Shown piece after piece: positions 46,959-55,243 of a stretch of DNA of 64,000 nucleotides; position 1 is the first letter of the stretch; the number at the start of each line of letters is the position of its first letter. Both the position numbers and the translations under genes were made by a program. Under the pieces are notes generated by a model. That model made no database searches and was not told the origin of the DNA. It saw only the letters and a list, made by a program, of their open reading frames with translations. The DNA comes from Clostridiales bacterium Firm_14. GTDB taxonomy: Bacteria; Bacillota; Clostridia; Saccharofermentanales; Saccharofermentanaceae. Where the stretch lies: assembly GCA_001604135.1 (NCBI GenBank), contig LVAT01000010.1, positions 160,031-224,030 of the forward strand. The letters are read 5' to 3'.

Positions 46959-47915
46959 ATGCTGAAGACCTGGACCGTATATTTTATTTCGCTGATATCA
47001 ACCTTCATCTTCTTTCTGTTCTACAAGATGTGGGTATCGTGGTATTGCCTCATCGCACTTCTGGTAATACCGTTCCTCGCGCTCATCGTTGCGATCGTCG
47101 CTTCACAGACAGTAAAATTCAACATAGACAGTCCATCGGCAACCATTAAAGGCAAACCGGCATATATCAAGCTGAAGATCGAAGGCATCGCTTCCGTCTT
47201 CTCTTTTTATAAGATCAGGATGGTATCGACAGATCTCATGTCCGGCGCCATGGATAAGAAAGCCATCCTGATCTGCGACAACGGCGTCACAAAGATCCCG
47301 CTTGATACGAACCATTGCGGCGCTTATTCATATAAGCTCTCAAAACTTAAGGTATATGATCTTCTCGGTTTTTTCCATTTCAATCTGAATCTTAATAAGG
47401 ACATCGAACTTCTGGTAAGGCCGACTCCGGAAATGCCCGGCTACATGCCCGACATGTTCGGTTTTAAGGCTAAGAATCTTCGAAAATCGAATAAGCCCCA
47501 TTCCGAGATCTATGACATAAGGGATTACCAGTTAGGCGATCCCGTCAAAACGATACACTGGAAAATGTCTGCCAAGAAGGATAAGTTCCTCGTCAAGGAA
47601 CCGCTGGAGGAATACGGCGGTTATTCGCGCGTCATATTGAAGATGACTGACGACAGGGACGAGTTAGACCTGCACCTCGGGCAGATCCTCTTCACGTCAA
47701 AATTCTTCCTTGATCACGAAGTGGCTCACATCATCAGAGTCATTCCGCCTGACAGTAGAGAAGTCGCATTTAATATCGAGTCTAATCTCGACCTCGAGAG
47801 GGCTCTGTCGATGATCCTCCACATGAGGATCCCGGAAGAAGCATCGGAAAATAAGAAACCAAAGGAAGAACCGGCTGAGGAACCGGTTCTCGAGGAGGTT
47901 TCCGGTGCGGACTAA
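46959..47915 (+). CDS. DUF58 membrane protein
   Basis: 318 residues. Two transmembrane segments near the start (about 5-50) and a DUF58 domain in the second half: SEIYDIRDYQLGDPVKTIHW, then KMSAKKDKFLVKE, is the family signature. The C-terminal 30 residues are Glu/Pro/Lys-rich. It works with the MoxR ATPase and the transglutaminase protein, probably at the membrane. Its last codons overlap the next gene. Confidence 0.92.
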   Translation: MLKTWTVYFISLISTFIFFLFYKMWVSWYCLIALLVIPFLALIVAIVASQTVKFNIDSPSATIKGKPAYIKLKIEGIASVFSFYKIRMVSTDLMSGAMDKKAILICDNGVTKIPLDTNHCGAYSYKLSKLKVYDLLGFFHFNLNLNKDIELLVRPTPEMPGYMPDMFGFKAKNLRKSNKPHSEIYDIRDYQLGDPVKTIHWKMSAKKDKFLVKEPLEEYGGYSRVILKMTDDRDELDLHLGQILFTSKFFLDHEVAHIIRVIPPDSREVAFNIESNLDLERALSMILHMRIPEEASENKKPKEEPAEEPVLEEVSGAD

Positions 47916-50439
47916 AGAATACATTATGGTAAGCGAGAATCCGGTTCCGAGCGTCATCTATGCGGTAATGGCGGTCATCATTTCGACGCTCCTTTGCACC
48001 GGGATCACTTCAATGTTCACAACGGCTTATGAATTCGGATTCGGAGCCTGGTCTGTCTTCTTTGTTTCGGTCATTGTCTCGACAGGCTTTGCCATACTCT
48101 ACTATCAGAACAAGAAATGGCTGTCGGCAATAGCTCTGGCAGGTGCTCCGGTGCTTATTGCAGCGGCAATATCTTTAGATATCTTCAATACGCGGGAAGG
48201 CTTCATTGGGCTGTACTATACCATTCAGGAATATGCATTCTATTACCTCCCCGATATTTTCGACAGCGTATCATCAGGCGACGGTCATTATGTTGAAGCA
48301 TTCCTTAATGCTTATAACTTCATTGCGATCAGCTTTACGACACATGCGCTTATAAGGCGAAAGAATATTCCGTGGACGCTGCTCTTTTATGCACCGGTAT
48401 TTGTCATGTCCGTTGCAAATACGACCATGCTCCCGAAAACAGCGCCCTGCATCGTCGCAGCTACCGGCATCCTGCTCCTGATACTTGCACATGCCATGAG
48501 GAACAAGGAACTCCACGTTACGGGAAAGATGCTCATGATACTGGCTTTGCCGGTGCTGTTATTCACCATTCTGATCGGCGTGATCTTCCCTGAAAGTAAA
48601 TACGATAAATACGAGCTTGCCACGGATTTCTTAAGCAAGGCCCAGGAGATGGCCGAAAACGTCTCAAGTTCATTGAGCGAGAAATTCGATGTGGCTATCA
48701 ACGGCGTCAGCAATCCCAAGTTTGCCAAAGATGCAAGCTTCCTGTTCTCGCTCGCGCCTTCATCTACAAACCTTAAGAATGTCGGACCTTTTGATCCGAA
48801 TGAGGAAGCGGTCTTAAAGATCAAAAGACTTCTCAATTCCGATTATGACGGCACCATTAATACCAATGAGGCCACCTCGCTGTATCTTAAGATCGAATCG
48901 CTCGACGAGTATAAGGACAATATGCTCAGGAGCACAAAGATCAAGACCCAGGTCTATAAGGACGGCTATGATCCCTCGTCCGAAGAAGCTCCTTTCAAAG
49001 TAAGGATCGAGGCTCTGGATAACAAGTGGGTGGACATCGTTCCTTACTACACGGACTTCTATGTGGCGGGAAACAAAAAGTATCAGACGGTAAACGCTTA
49101 TAACACAACAAAGGACGGCGCTTCCATCTATGCGTACTCCACGGTTCCGGTTAAGACCGGCAACATCTATACGGAAGAATACCTGGAAGATTACGTCTAC
49201 GGCACCAACCTCAAAGTTCCTAAGGCTACTGAGATGGCGATCATCAGCAGCGGTGATCTGCCCGACTGGTATATGGACGTATATCACGGTTACGTATCAA
49301 TGACTGATGCGGAAAAGGTCAGAAGGGTTACCTCCTATGTAAGCACGCTTCACCCTTACAGTAAGGACACGGATTACCCTCCGAAGGATGTGGACTTTGT
49401 TGCATGGTTCATCAGTGATGCCGAGACCGGTATCTGCGTCCACTATGCGGCTACGACAGTCATTCTCTTAAGGATGATCGGTGTCCCAGCAAGATATGTC
49501 CGCGGTTATGTCGATTCCATGGCATACCCCAACACTGAGAATCTAATCTATTCGACGCAGGCACATGCATGGTTCGAATTTTTCGAGCCCGAGTACGGCT
49601 GGATCATGGGAGATTCAACGCCCGGTGCCTATGTTGATGCAAGCGATTTCGATGTCGACAACGTTGCGAGATATTATCCTGAGATCAATCAGGCAAATAA
49701 TGCGCGCGGATATACATCTATCTTCAATCCCGATTATTCGAGCACGACAACGACAACCGAGACTACCGTGATGACGACGACCACTTCGGAAACTACAGAA
49801 CCGGAGACTGAGACTACACCTACAACAGAATCCGAGACGGAACCGGGCGACACTCCGACACCCACGCCTGTAGACCAGACTGAGCCCTCTTCCGAGCAGT
49901 CTTCTGAAACATCCCCGGTTATTGATGATTTCAATTCGACAATAGATAGCGGGGTTAACATTCCGTCCGGTTCAGATGTCCGTTTAGGACCTGACGGTGA
50001 GATCGAAATCGAACTCGGCGAGAACCGGCTGGTTAAAGTGATCGGCAATATCGTTCTTACGCTCGCGGCAATCGCTTTTGTAATCGATCTGCTGCTTATC
50101 GGCTGGACCGTTTACTGGCGCCGTCAGTTCGCGAAAAAGAACCCCAACGAGAAAGCTGTCACCGGATATCACTACTTCAGCTTCATGAGCCGACTATTCA
50201 AATATGCCCTGCCGAGAAAGGCTAGGATTATCGCCGAGAAGGCTGCGTTTGCAAAAGACGGATTAACGCCCCAGGAAGCTGAGGCGCTGATTTCGGTATG
50301 TTATAAGGATATGAGCGAGATCGCCAAGGGCTTTAACAGGTTCAAGAAGCTCCTGTACAATGCCCTTGAGGTAAAGGTTACAAGTAAGAGATCATCTCTT
50401 TCAGAGGCTTTAAGGAAAACCGTAAAGAGACATTCTTAA
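47905..50439 (+). CDS. Transglutaminase-like membrane protein (TgpA type)
   Basis: 844 residues from a GTG at 47905, with GAGGAGG 7 bases before it, overlapping DUF58 by 11 bases. Five or six N-terminal transmembrane segments (about 10-215), then an outer region with a transglutaminase core: Cys in AETGICVHYAATTVILLRM, His in QAHAWFEFF and Asp in IMGDSTPG. A Thr/Glu/Pro-rich spacer (about 610-680) follows, then a last transmembrane helix near 715 and a C-terminal cytoplasmic tail. It may cross-link or cleave peptides at the cell wall. It is the membrane partner of MoxR/DUF58. Confidence 0.9.
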   Translation: MRTKEYIMVSENPVPSVIYAVMAVIISTLLCTGITSMFTTAYEFGFGAWSVFFVSVIVSTGFAILYYQNKKWLSAIALAGAPVLIAAAISLDIFNTREGFIGLYYTIQEYAFYYLPDIFDSVSSGDGHYVEAFLNAYNFIAISFTTHALIRRKNIPWTLLFYAPVFVMSVANTTMLPKTAPCIVAATGILLLILAHAMRNKELHVTGKMLMILALPVLLFTILIGVIFPESKYDKYELATDFLSKAQEMAENVSSSLSEKFDVAINGVSNPKFAKDASFLFSLAPSSTNLKNVGPFDPNEEAVLKIKRLLNSDYDGTINTNEATSLYLKIESLDEYKDNMLRSTKIKTQVYKDGYDPSSEEAPFKVRIEALDNKWVDIVPYYTDFYVAGNKKYQTVNAYNTTKDGASIYAYSTVPVKTGNIYTEEYLEDYVYGTNLKVPKATEMAIISSGDLPDWYMDVYHGYVSMTDAEKVRRVTSYVSTLHPYSKDTDYPPKDVDFVAWFISDAETGICVHYAATTVILLRMIGVPARYVRGYVDSMAYPNTENLIYSTQAHAWFEFFEPEYGWIMGDSTPGAYVDASDFDVDNVARYYPEINQANNARGYTSIFNPDYSSTTTTTETTVMTTTTSETTEPETETTPTTESETEPGDTPTPTPVDQTEPSSEQSSETSPVIDDFNSTIDSGVNIPSGSDVRLGPDGEIEIELGENRLVKVIGNIVLTLAAIAFVIDLLLIGWTVYWRRQFAKKNPNEKAVTGYHYFSFMSRLFKYALPRKARIIAEKAAFAKDGLTPQEAEALISVCYKDMSEIAKGFNRFKKLLYNALEVKVTSKRSSLSEALRKTVKRHS

Positions 50440-50443
50440 ATAA

Positions 50444-50668
50444 TCAGCAGGTATAACCGGGCTTCTTGTAAAGGCCGTTGTCGGGTGCGATCTGAGTATC
50501 CCAGACCTTCTCTTTCCAGTCGTCCTGATCGATCTCTTTGATCGCGATCGATACGCTCGAAGCCGGACATCCCATTGTCTCCGTGATGGCCTTTGTGACC
50601 TCTTCGGCGCACTTTATCTTCTGTTCTTCAGTTCTTCCCGGGAAGCACTTGATCTCTACGTGTGGCAT
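50444..50668 (-). CDS. 4-oxalocrotonate tautomerase-family protein
   Basis: 74 residues. MPHVEIKCFPGRTEEQK shows the catalytic Pro that becomes N-terminal after Met removal, and the beta-alpha-beta layout and length fit the family; the C-terminal KKPGYTC is like PptA/YdcE-type members. It would tautomerise an enol or keto acid. Substrate unknown. AAAAGGAGACAT lies before the ATG. It is convergent with the transglutaminase gene. Confidence 0.8.
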   Translation of the reverse strand: MPHVEIKCFPGRTEEQKIKCAEEVTKAITETMGCPASSVSIAIKEIDQDDWKEKVWDTQIAPDNGLYKKPGYTC

Positions 50669-50804
50669 GATATGTCTCCTTTTTTCCTATTAATCTGGTA
50701 TCTATTATAACACCCTGATGTGTCCGGAGAGTGGTTTTCCGCGATGCAACATAATGTGCCGGTAAACTGTATATATGGTATCAAGCTCATGGGAGGCAAT
50801 AAAA

Positions 50805-51734
50805 ATGAATACGGGGATAAAGGCTACTTTATGCATTACACTTACTGTCGCACTTGCGGCGGGAATCGTCACCGGCTGCGGGAAAGGAAACAACAGGGAA
50901 TCCGGTAAGTCTGATCCGGCGAAGGAGACCACGGCAGCTTCAGAAACTGAGACCACCATTCTGGTTCCAATCAATTACGGCAGCGATACTTATAAGTCCG
51001 TAAAGGACTCTAATGGCGGAACACTTCCGGAAAGCGGTGAGGTTGAAGGCTGCAACTTCAGGATAACCGAGCGCGATGATACAAGTCCGATGGGTAAGAA
51101 CAGGGGCTATTACATCGACATGCTCGATCAGCCGAATTCTCCTTATTTTGTCATCATCAACTCAGGTGAGAGAAATACCGGCGGCTACGGTATCAGCGTT
51201 GTGGATATCGGCGTTCAGGACGGCGAAGTGATCATTACGGTCGAGGAGACAATGCCTTCTCCTAATGACATCGTAACGCAGGCGTTCACATATCCTTCCT
51301 GCGCAGTCGTGTTCGACAAGCTCCCGGAGAATTTCCGCGTAATCAGCATCATGGGCGAAGAGTTTAAGAATACTTCCGGTGATACTGACAGCACTTCCCC
51401 GGATTATCCCATGGATGATCCCAGATTGTTTGAAGACGACTATAAGATCCCTGACGGATGGATCGCTTCGTTCAGGAACGGCGCCGGCGAGATCATGATG
51501 GAGACATTCGTATATGCCGGCACAAACGGTTATACATGCATAAATGTTCAATCCACTACTGTTTCCTGGGGCTCATCGCAGTGGAAGAACCGATTCAAAT
51601 CCGAGATGGCCGCCGCTGACAAGGACGAGGTCATAAGCATCACGAAGGGATTCGGTTCAGACGGTTGCGTCATCTTCCCTGATGACCTTAATAAAGCATG
51701 TGACGTGGGTGAATTCTTAAAGCGCGATATCTGA
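50805..51734 (+). CDS. Lipoprotein of unknown function
   Basis: 309 residues from the ATG at 50805, with GGGAGGCAAT before it. Lipobox VTGC near residue 22, then a Ser/Thr/Glu-rich spacer to about 50 and two probable domains; the first contains a PrcB-like pattern (NSGERNTGGYGISVVDIGVQ near 110-130), a domain found in secreted proteins that modulate proteases. The second half is unassigned. It has no operon partner. Confidence 0.7.
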   Translation: MNTGIKATLCITLTVALAAGIVTGCGKGNNRESGKSDPAKETTAASETETTILVPINYGSDTYKSVKDSNGGTLPESGEVEGCNFRITERDDTSPMGKNRGYYIDMLDQPNSPYFVIINSGERNTGGYGISVVDIGVQDGEVIITVEETMPSPNDIVTQAFTYPSCAVVFDKLPENFRVISIMGEEFKNTSGDTDSTSPDYPMDDPRLFEDDYKIPDGWIASFRNGAGEIMMETFVYAGTNGYTCINVQSTTVSWGSSQWKNRFKSEMAAADKDEVISITKGFGSDGCVIFPDDLNKACDVGEFLKRDI

Positions 51735-51793
51735 GTTTTTGGTATTCCCCGCGCGAAAAAGATGGCCTTAGATCAGCGGTTTTAGGAAGAATT

Positions 51794-51808
51794 TGAGAAT
51801 TATTCTCA
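51794..51808 (+). promoter_or_regulatory. Fur-family box 1 upstream of the zinc-binding protein gene
   Basis: TGAGAAT-T-ATTCTCA is a perfect 7-1-7 inverted repeat (extending to 19 bp), the form used by Fur, Zur and PerR. It lies just upstream of the -35 box. With the zinc-type binding protein downstream, Zur is the best guess. Confidence 0.7.
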
Positions 51809-51814
51809 AATCTA

Positions 51815-51843
51815 TTGACAAACTATGTCCTCCTGACTACAAT
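51815..51843 (+). promoter_or_regulatory. Promoter of the zinc-binding protein gene
   Basis: TTGACA (51815-51820) and TACAAT (51838-51843) with a 17-base spacer, close to the ideal sigma-A promoter. It is flanked by two Fur-family boxes. Confidence 0.8.
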
Positions 51844-51858
51844 TGAGAACGATTCTCA
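51844..51858 (+). promoter_or_regulatory. Fur-family box 2 covering the transcription start
   Basis: TGAGAAC-G-ATTCTCA, a 7-1-7 repeat with one mismatch, directly after the -10 box. Binding here would block transcription. Confidence 0.65.
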
Positions 51859-51938
51859 TATTCGCATTTTCGAGCGGTTATGGGAAAGTTCATTTATTAG
51901 TCAGGAGGAAAACCGTTTTTACAGCGGTTATTCGTAAA

Positions 51939-52988
51939 GTGAAAAAGATCATATCGGCAGTTGTTGCAGCTTTTCTGGCACTCGGTTCTCTTACCGCGTG
52001 CAATTCGGCAGGCGCAAAAGGGAATGACAAGATCAAGATCGTAACAACGATCTTTCCTGAATATGACTGGGTCATGAATGTATTGGGCGATAAAGCATCC
52101 GGTGCGGACGTCACCATGCTCCTCGATAACGGTGTGGATCTCCACAGTTTCCAACCAACAGCTGCTGACATAATGAAGATCTCATCGTGTGACCTCTTCA
52201 TTTATGTCGGCGGTGAGTCTGACGGCTGGGTCAAGGACGCGCTTAAGGAAGCAGTTAACAAGGAAATGATCGTTATCGATCTCCTTGATGAATTAGGAGA
52301 TGCCGTTAAGGAAGAAGAGGTTGTCGAAGGCATGCAGGAAGAAGACGAGCATGATCACGACCATGACCACGATGAGGAGCATGACCACGATGAGGATCAC
52401 GACCATGACGAGGATCATGAGCACGAGCATCACCATGAGGAAGGCGAAGTCGAATACGATGAGCATGTTTGGCTCTCTTTGAAGAACGCACAGGTCCTTG
52501 TAAACAGCATTTCCGAAGCTTTGCAGAAGATCGATGCTTCCAATGCAGATGCATATAAGAAGAATGCAGATTCCTATATCGGATCGCTTAAGGCTCTGGA
52601 CGAGGAATACAAGGCAGCAGTTGACTCCGCATCCAACAAGACAATACTCTTCGGCGACCGATTCCCTTTCAGATATATGGTTGACGATTACGGCCTTACT
52701 TACTATGCGGCTTTCGTCGGATGCTCTGCAGAGACCGAAGCAAGCTTTGAGACAATCACTTTCCTCTCGAAGAAGGTCGATGAATTATCCCTTCCGGTAA
52801 TCTTTACGATCGAAGGCAAGGACAAGAGGATCGCTGAGACCATCGCACAGAACACTGCTTCAAAAGACCAGAAGATATTGACTCTCGACTCAATGCAGTC
52901 AGTCTCATCAAGCGACATTAAGAACGGTACGACTTATATGTCGATAATGGAAAACAACCTCTCCGTTCTTAAGGAAGCTTTGAAATAA
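51939..52988 (+). CDS. Zinc ABC transporter binding lipoprotein (ZnuA-like)
   Basis: 349 residues from a GTG at 51939; the open frame begins at 51843 inside the -10 box, so it cannot be the start. The signal peptide KKIISAVVAAFLALGSLTAC ends in a lipobox. A ZnuA/AdcA fold follows, with a His/Asp/Glu-rich metal-binding loop at about 130-165 (residues such as HDHDHDHDEEHDHDEDHDHD) and VWLSLKNAQVLV; LHSFQPTAADIMKI fits the metal ligand region. It captures Zn2+ for an ABC importer. The permease and ATPase genes are missing here. Regulated by the two boxes upstream. Confidence 0.9.
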   Translation: MKKIISAVVAAFLALGSLTACNSAGAKGNDKIKIVTTIFPEYDWVMNVLGDKASGADVTMLLDNGVDLHSFQPTAADIMKISSCDLFIYVGGESDGWVKDALKEAVNKEMIVIDLLDELGDAVKEEEVVEGMQEEDEHDHDHDHDEEHDHDEDHDHDEDHEHEHHHEEGEVEYDEHVWLSLKNAQVLVNSISEALQKIDASNADAYKKNADSYIGSLKALDEEYKAAVDSASNKTILFGDRFPFRYMVDDYGLTYYAAFVGCSAETEASFETITFLSKKVDELSLPVIFTIEGKDKRIAETIAQNTASKDQKILTLDSMQSVSSSDIKNGTTYMSIMENNLSVLKEALK

Positions 52989-53019
52989 GCCATATTAATA
53001 CCCTTTCATAGGCACTATG

Positions 53020-53053
53020 AACATCTGTGAGTGATAAAATCGCTTACAGATGT
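53020..53053 (+). terminator. Hairpin after the zinc-binding protein gene
   Basis: ACATCTGTGAG and CTTACAGATGT are inverted with one mismatch around 12 bases, 34 bases after the stop and inside the leader of the next gene. Confidence 0.4.
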
Positions 53054-53078
53054 TCGTCGTTTACAGAGGATAAAGGAA

Positions 53079-53657
53079 ATGCGTAAGATAACATGCTTCA
53101 TTCTATGTCTCATAACGGCCGGTCTCATGACCGGCTGCAATGAAGGTGACGGCCCGAAGACCAGGATAGCCGTACAGACTACAGGCGTCAGGGACGTCAT
53201 CGAATCACAGATGGCAAAAGAGGATGGCATAACAGAGCCTGCAACGCCCGAGATCACTGCCACACCGACACCGGATCCGCTGGCAGATTATTCCGCGGAA
53301 TCATTGGGCGCCGGCGGCGTGGATTACGATCTGACGGTACTGGGCTCTGACATGGTCTATGCGGAAGTATATAACATGATGGTCTTCCCAAAAGAATACA
53401 TGGGCAAGACGATAAAGGTGTCAGGGACCTTTACGGTCTTCTACGACGAAGCTTACGGCAAATACCATTTCGCGTGCTTTGTCGCAGACGCCGCCGCATG
53501 CTGTCAGCAGGGCATAGAATTCATTCTTGACGGTGATAAGACATATCCTTCAGATTATCCTCAGGAAGGCGCTGAGATCGTGATCACGGGCGTTTTCGGA
53601 ACATACGAGGAAGACGGCAATACTTACTGGGCACTTACAAATGCCGGCATAGGATAA
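53079..53657 (+). CDS. Lipoprotein with a TIGR03943-like C-terminal domain
   Basis: 192 residues from the ATG at 53079, with AGAGGATAAAGG before it. Lipobox MTGC near residue 18. The C-terminal 120 residues (FPKEYMGKTIKVSGTFTVFY, FACFVADAAACCQQGIEF, AEIVITGVFGTYEED) look like an OB-fold of the kind at the end of TIGR03943/DUF1980 proteins such as Bacillus YcgQ, with a Cys-rich stretch. YcgQ belongs to the Zur regulon, and this gene follows the zinc-binding protein gene, so a role in zinc supply is plausible, not proven. Confidence 0.6.
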   Translation: MRKITCFILCLITAGLMTGCNEGDGPKTRIAVQTTGVRDVIESQMAKEDGITEPATPEITATPTPDPLADYSAESLGAGGVDYDLTVLGSDMVYAEVYNMMVFPKEYMGKTIKVSGTFTVFYDEAYGKYHFACFVADAAACCQQGIEFILDGDKTYPSDYPQEGAEIVITGVFGTYEEDGNTYWALTNAGIG

Positions 53658-53658
53658 T

Positions 53659-55125
53659 TTATACCGTTCTGAAATCCAGAAGCCACGCGAAGCAGTACAG
53701 GATAAATGAGAAGATCGCTACTGCATAGATCGTGACCTTTGTAATGAGCCCCATCAGGTGCGGCGCCTTATCGATCGATTTGCCCGAATAATAAGCTCCC
53801 GCGATGATGGTCGGAACGATGTATCTGTATGCCATGGTGCATGTATAGGGATAATCGAAGCAGAAATATACATAGGATGCGAGCTGCGATACGAGAAGTA
53901 TCGTCATGACGAGATTCATCATGTTGCGCTCCTTGATCCATGTGAAGATAAAGTTCAATGCGATGGTTATCGCGAAAACCGTGAAAGCCGAGAGCAGGAA
54001 ATATCCGACAAGCGCGAGCGGCATGTAGTCGCGGTAATACTCGTCATCGAAGCAGGCTGCATTAAGTGTCTCTGAAATGATGTTGTAGTCAACGCCGTCG
54101 CCGAATGCAAAGAATCTGTTCCAGAATGGCATCGGAGCGATGAGCTGGCCGGGGCTGACTTCGATATCGGGTCTTGCTACATAAGTTATCGGAACCTGCC
54201 AGAGAATGTAATTCCTGACCTGATACCAGAGACCCAAAGGCGCGCAGACAACGATGAATGCGACATATTCGAAGAACATCTTGAGCTTTGTCTTCGATTC
54301 GAAAAATGCCTTCAGCATTATGAACGCGATCGGAACCGCAATAAGGCCTGCAGAAAGCTTGGCCATCATGCCAAGACCGATCGTAAGGCTCATTCCCATC
54401 AGCTTTAAGAAAGACTTCTTCTCTTCGTTGTACCAGATAAGCGCGAGATAGAGCGATGAGATCGCGAACATAACCGAGAGCGGATCGTTATTGAGCGCAC
54501 CGGAGAAATAGATGAACTGCGGAAGGAGCGCGACGGAAAGATATGCGACCGTCTTAGCCTTCTCGGACAGATTCCAGAGTCCGGTGAACTTCTTCAGTAC
54601 GGCAAGAGTTACAAGTGAATAGAACAGTGACAGGCACTGCAATGCATCCCAGTTGTGCGCATAAGATGGCGCTATCTTTCTGTAGATGCCGAAGAACACC
54701 GCGCTGATGAAATGCGTGAGCGGCGGATGGTAGAACTGCCAGTGCAGCCTTACATCTTCGTTAAGGAGCTTGTGGTTGTTAAGAAGATACTCGATGTATT
54801 CGGTATGATAATTAAGCTCATGATAGGTCTCGAATTCGCCAAGATCGTGCTGCCTCTGCTCGGCACCGGTATAAAGAACGTAAAGAGTTCTTACGCCGAC
54901 CGCAAGGATCGTAACAACGGCAGTTATCCTCGCTTCTTTCCCTGCGCCTTCATTCTTTAAGATGAGGTATGAGAAGCCTGCAAAGCCGATGATCAGGATA
55001 GCGATCGTCACAGGATTCATCAGCGCGAAATTGCAGCCGGAAACTATGAGCACGAACAAAGACCATACAGCACATGCGGCTATATCGACCCAAAGCTTTC
55101 CTTTTGTGTTGATCTTAATTCCCAT
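53659..55125 (-). CDS. GT39/ArnT-like membrane glycosyltransferase
   Basis: 488 residues from the ATG at 55125; the frame extends 8 codons further without a ribosome site. About ten hydrophobic segments and, between the first two, the sequence HDLGEFETYHE with the acidic residue used by GT-C enzymes; FYHPPLTHFI is a common second motif. Such enzymes transfer sugars from lipid-phosphate carriers to secreted proteins or wall polymers. The acceptor is unknown. It stands convergent with the lipoprotein at 53079. Confidence 0.8.
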   Translation of the reverse strand: MGIKINTKGKLWVDIAACAVWSLFVLIVSGCNFALMNPVTIAILIIGFAGFSYLILKNEGAGKEARITAVVTILAVGVRTLYVLYTGAEQRQHDLGEFETYHELNYHTEYIEYLLNNHKLLNEDVRLHWQFYHPPLTHFISAVFFGIYRKIAPSYAHNWDALQCLSLFYSLVTLAVLKKFTGLWNLSEKAKTVAYLSVALLPQFIYFSGALNNDPLSVMFAISSLYLALIWYNEEKKSFLKLMGMSLTIGLGMMAKLSAGLIAVPIAFIMLKAFFESKTKLKMFFEYVAFIVVCAPLGLWYQVRNYILWQVPITYVARPDIEVSPGQLIAPMPFWNRFFAFGDGVDYNIISETLNAACFDDEYYRDYMPLALVGYFLLSAFTVFAITIALNFIFTWIKERNMMNLVMTILLVSQLASYVYFCFDYPYTCTMAYRYIVPTIIAGAYYSGKSIDKAPHLMGLITKVTIYAVAIFSFILYCFAWLLDFRTV

Positions 55126-55243
55126 AACAACCAAAGGATAATGTAGCAACGGGAGAAATGCAAATACATGATGCTTTTGAGGCTGTTTTTACACCAAATC
55201 CAAATAATACAAAAGTGGTGTAAAACCGCGCGAAGCTTACTGC

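Noticed and set aside
51843..51938. N-terminal extension of the zinc-binding protein
   Set aside because: The first codon lies in the -10 box and the extension precedes a typical signal peptide, so it cannot be translated from this promoter.
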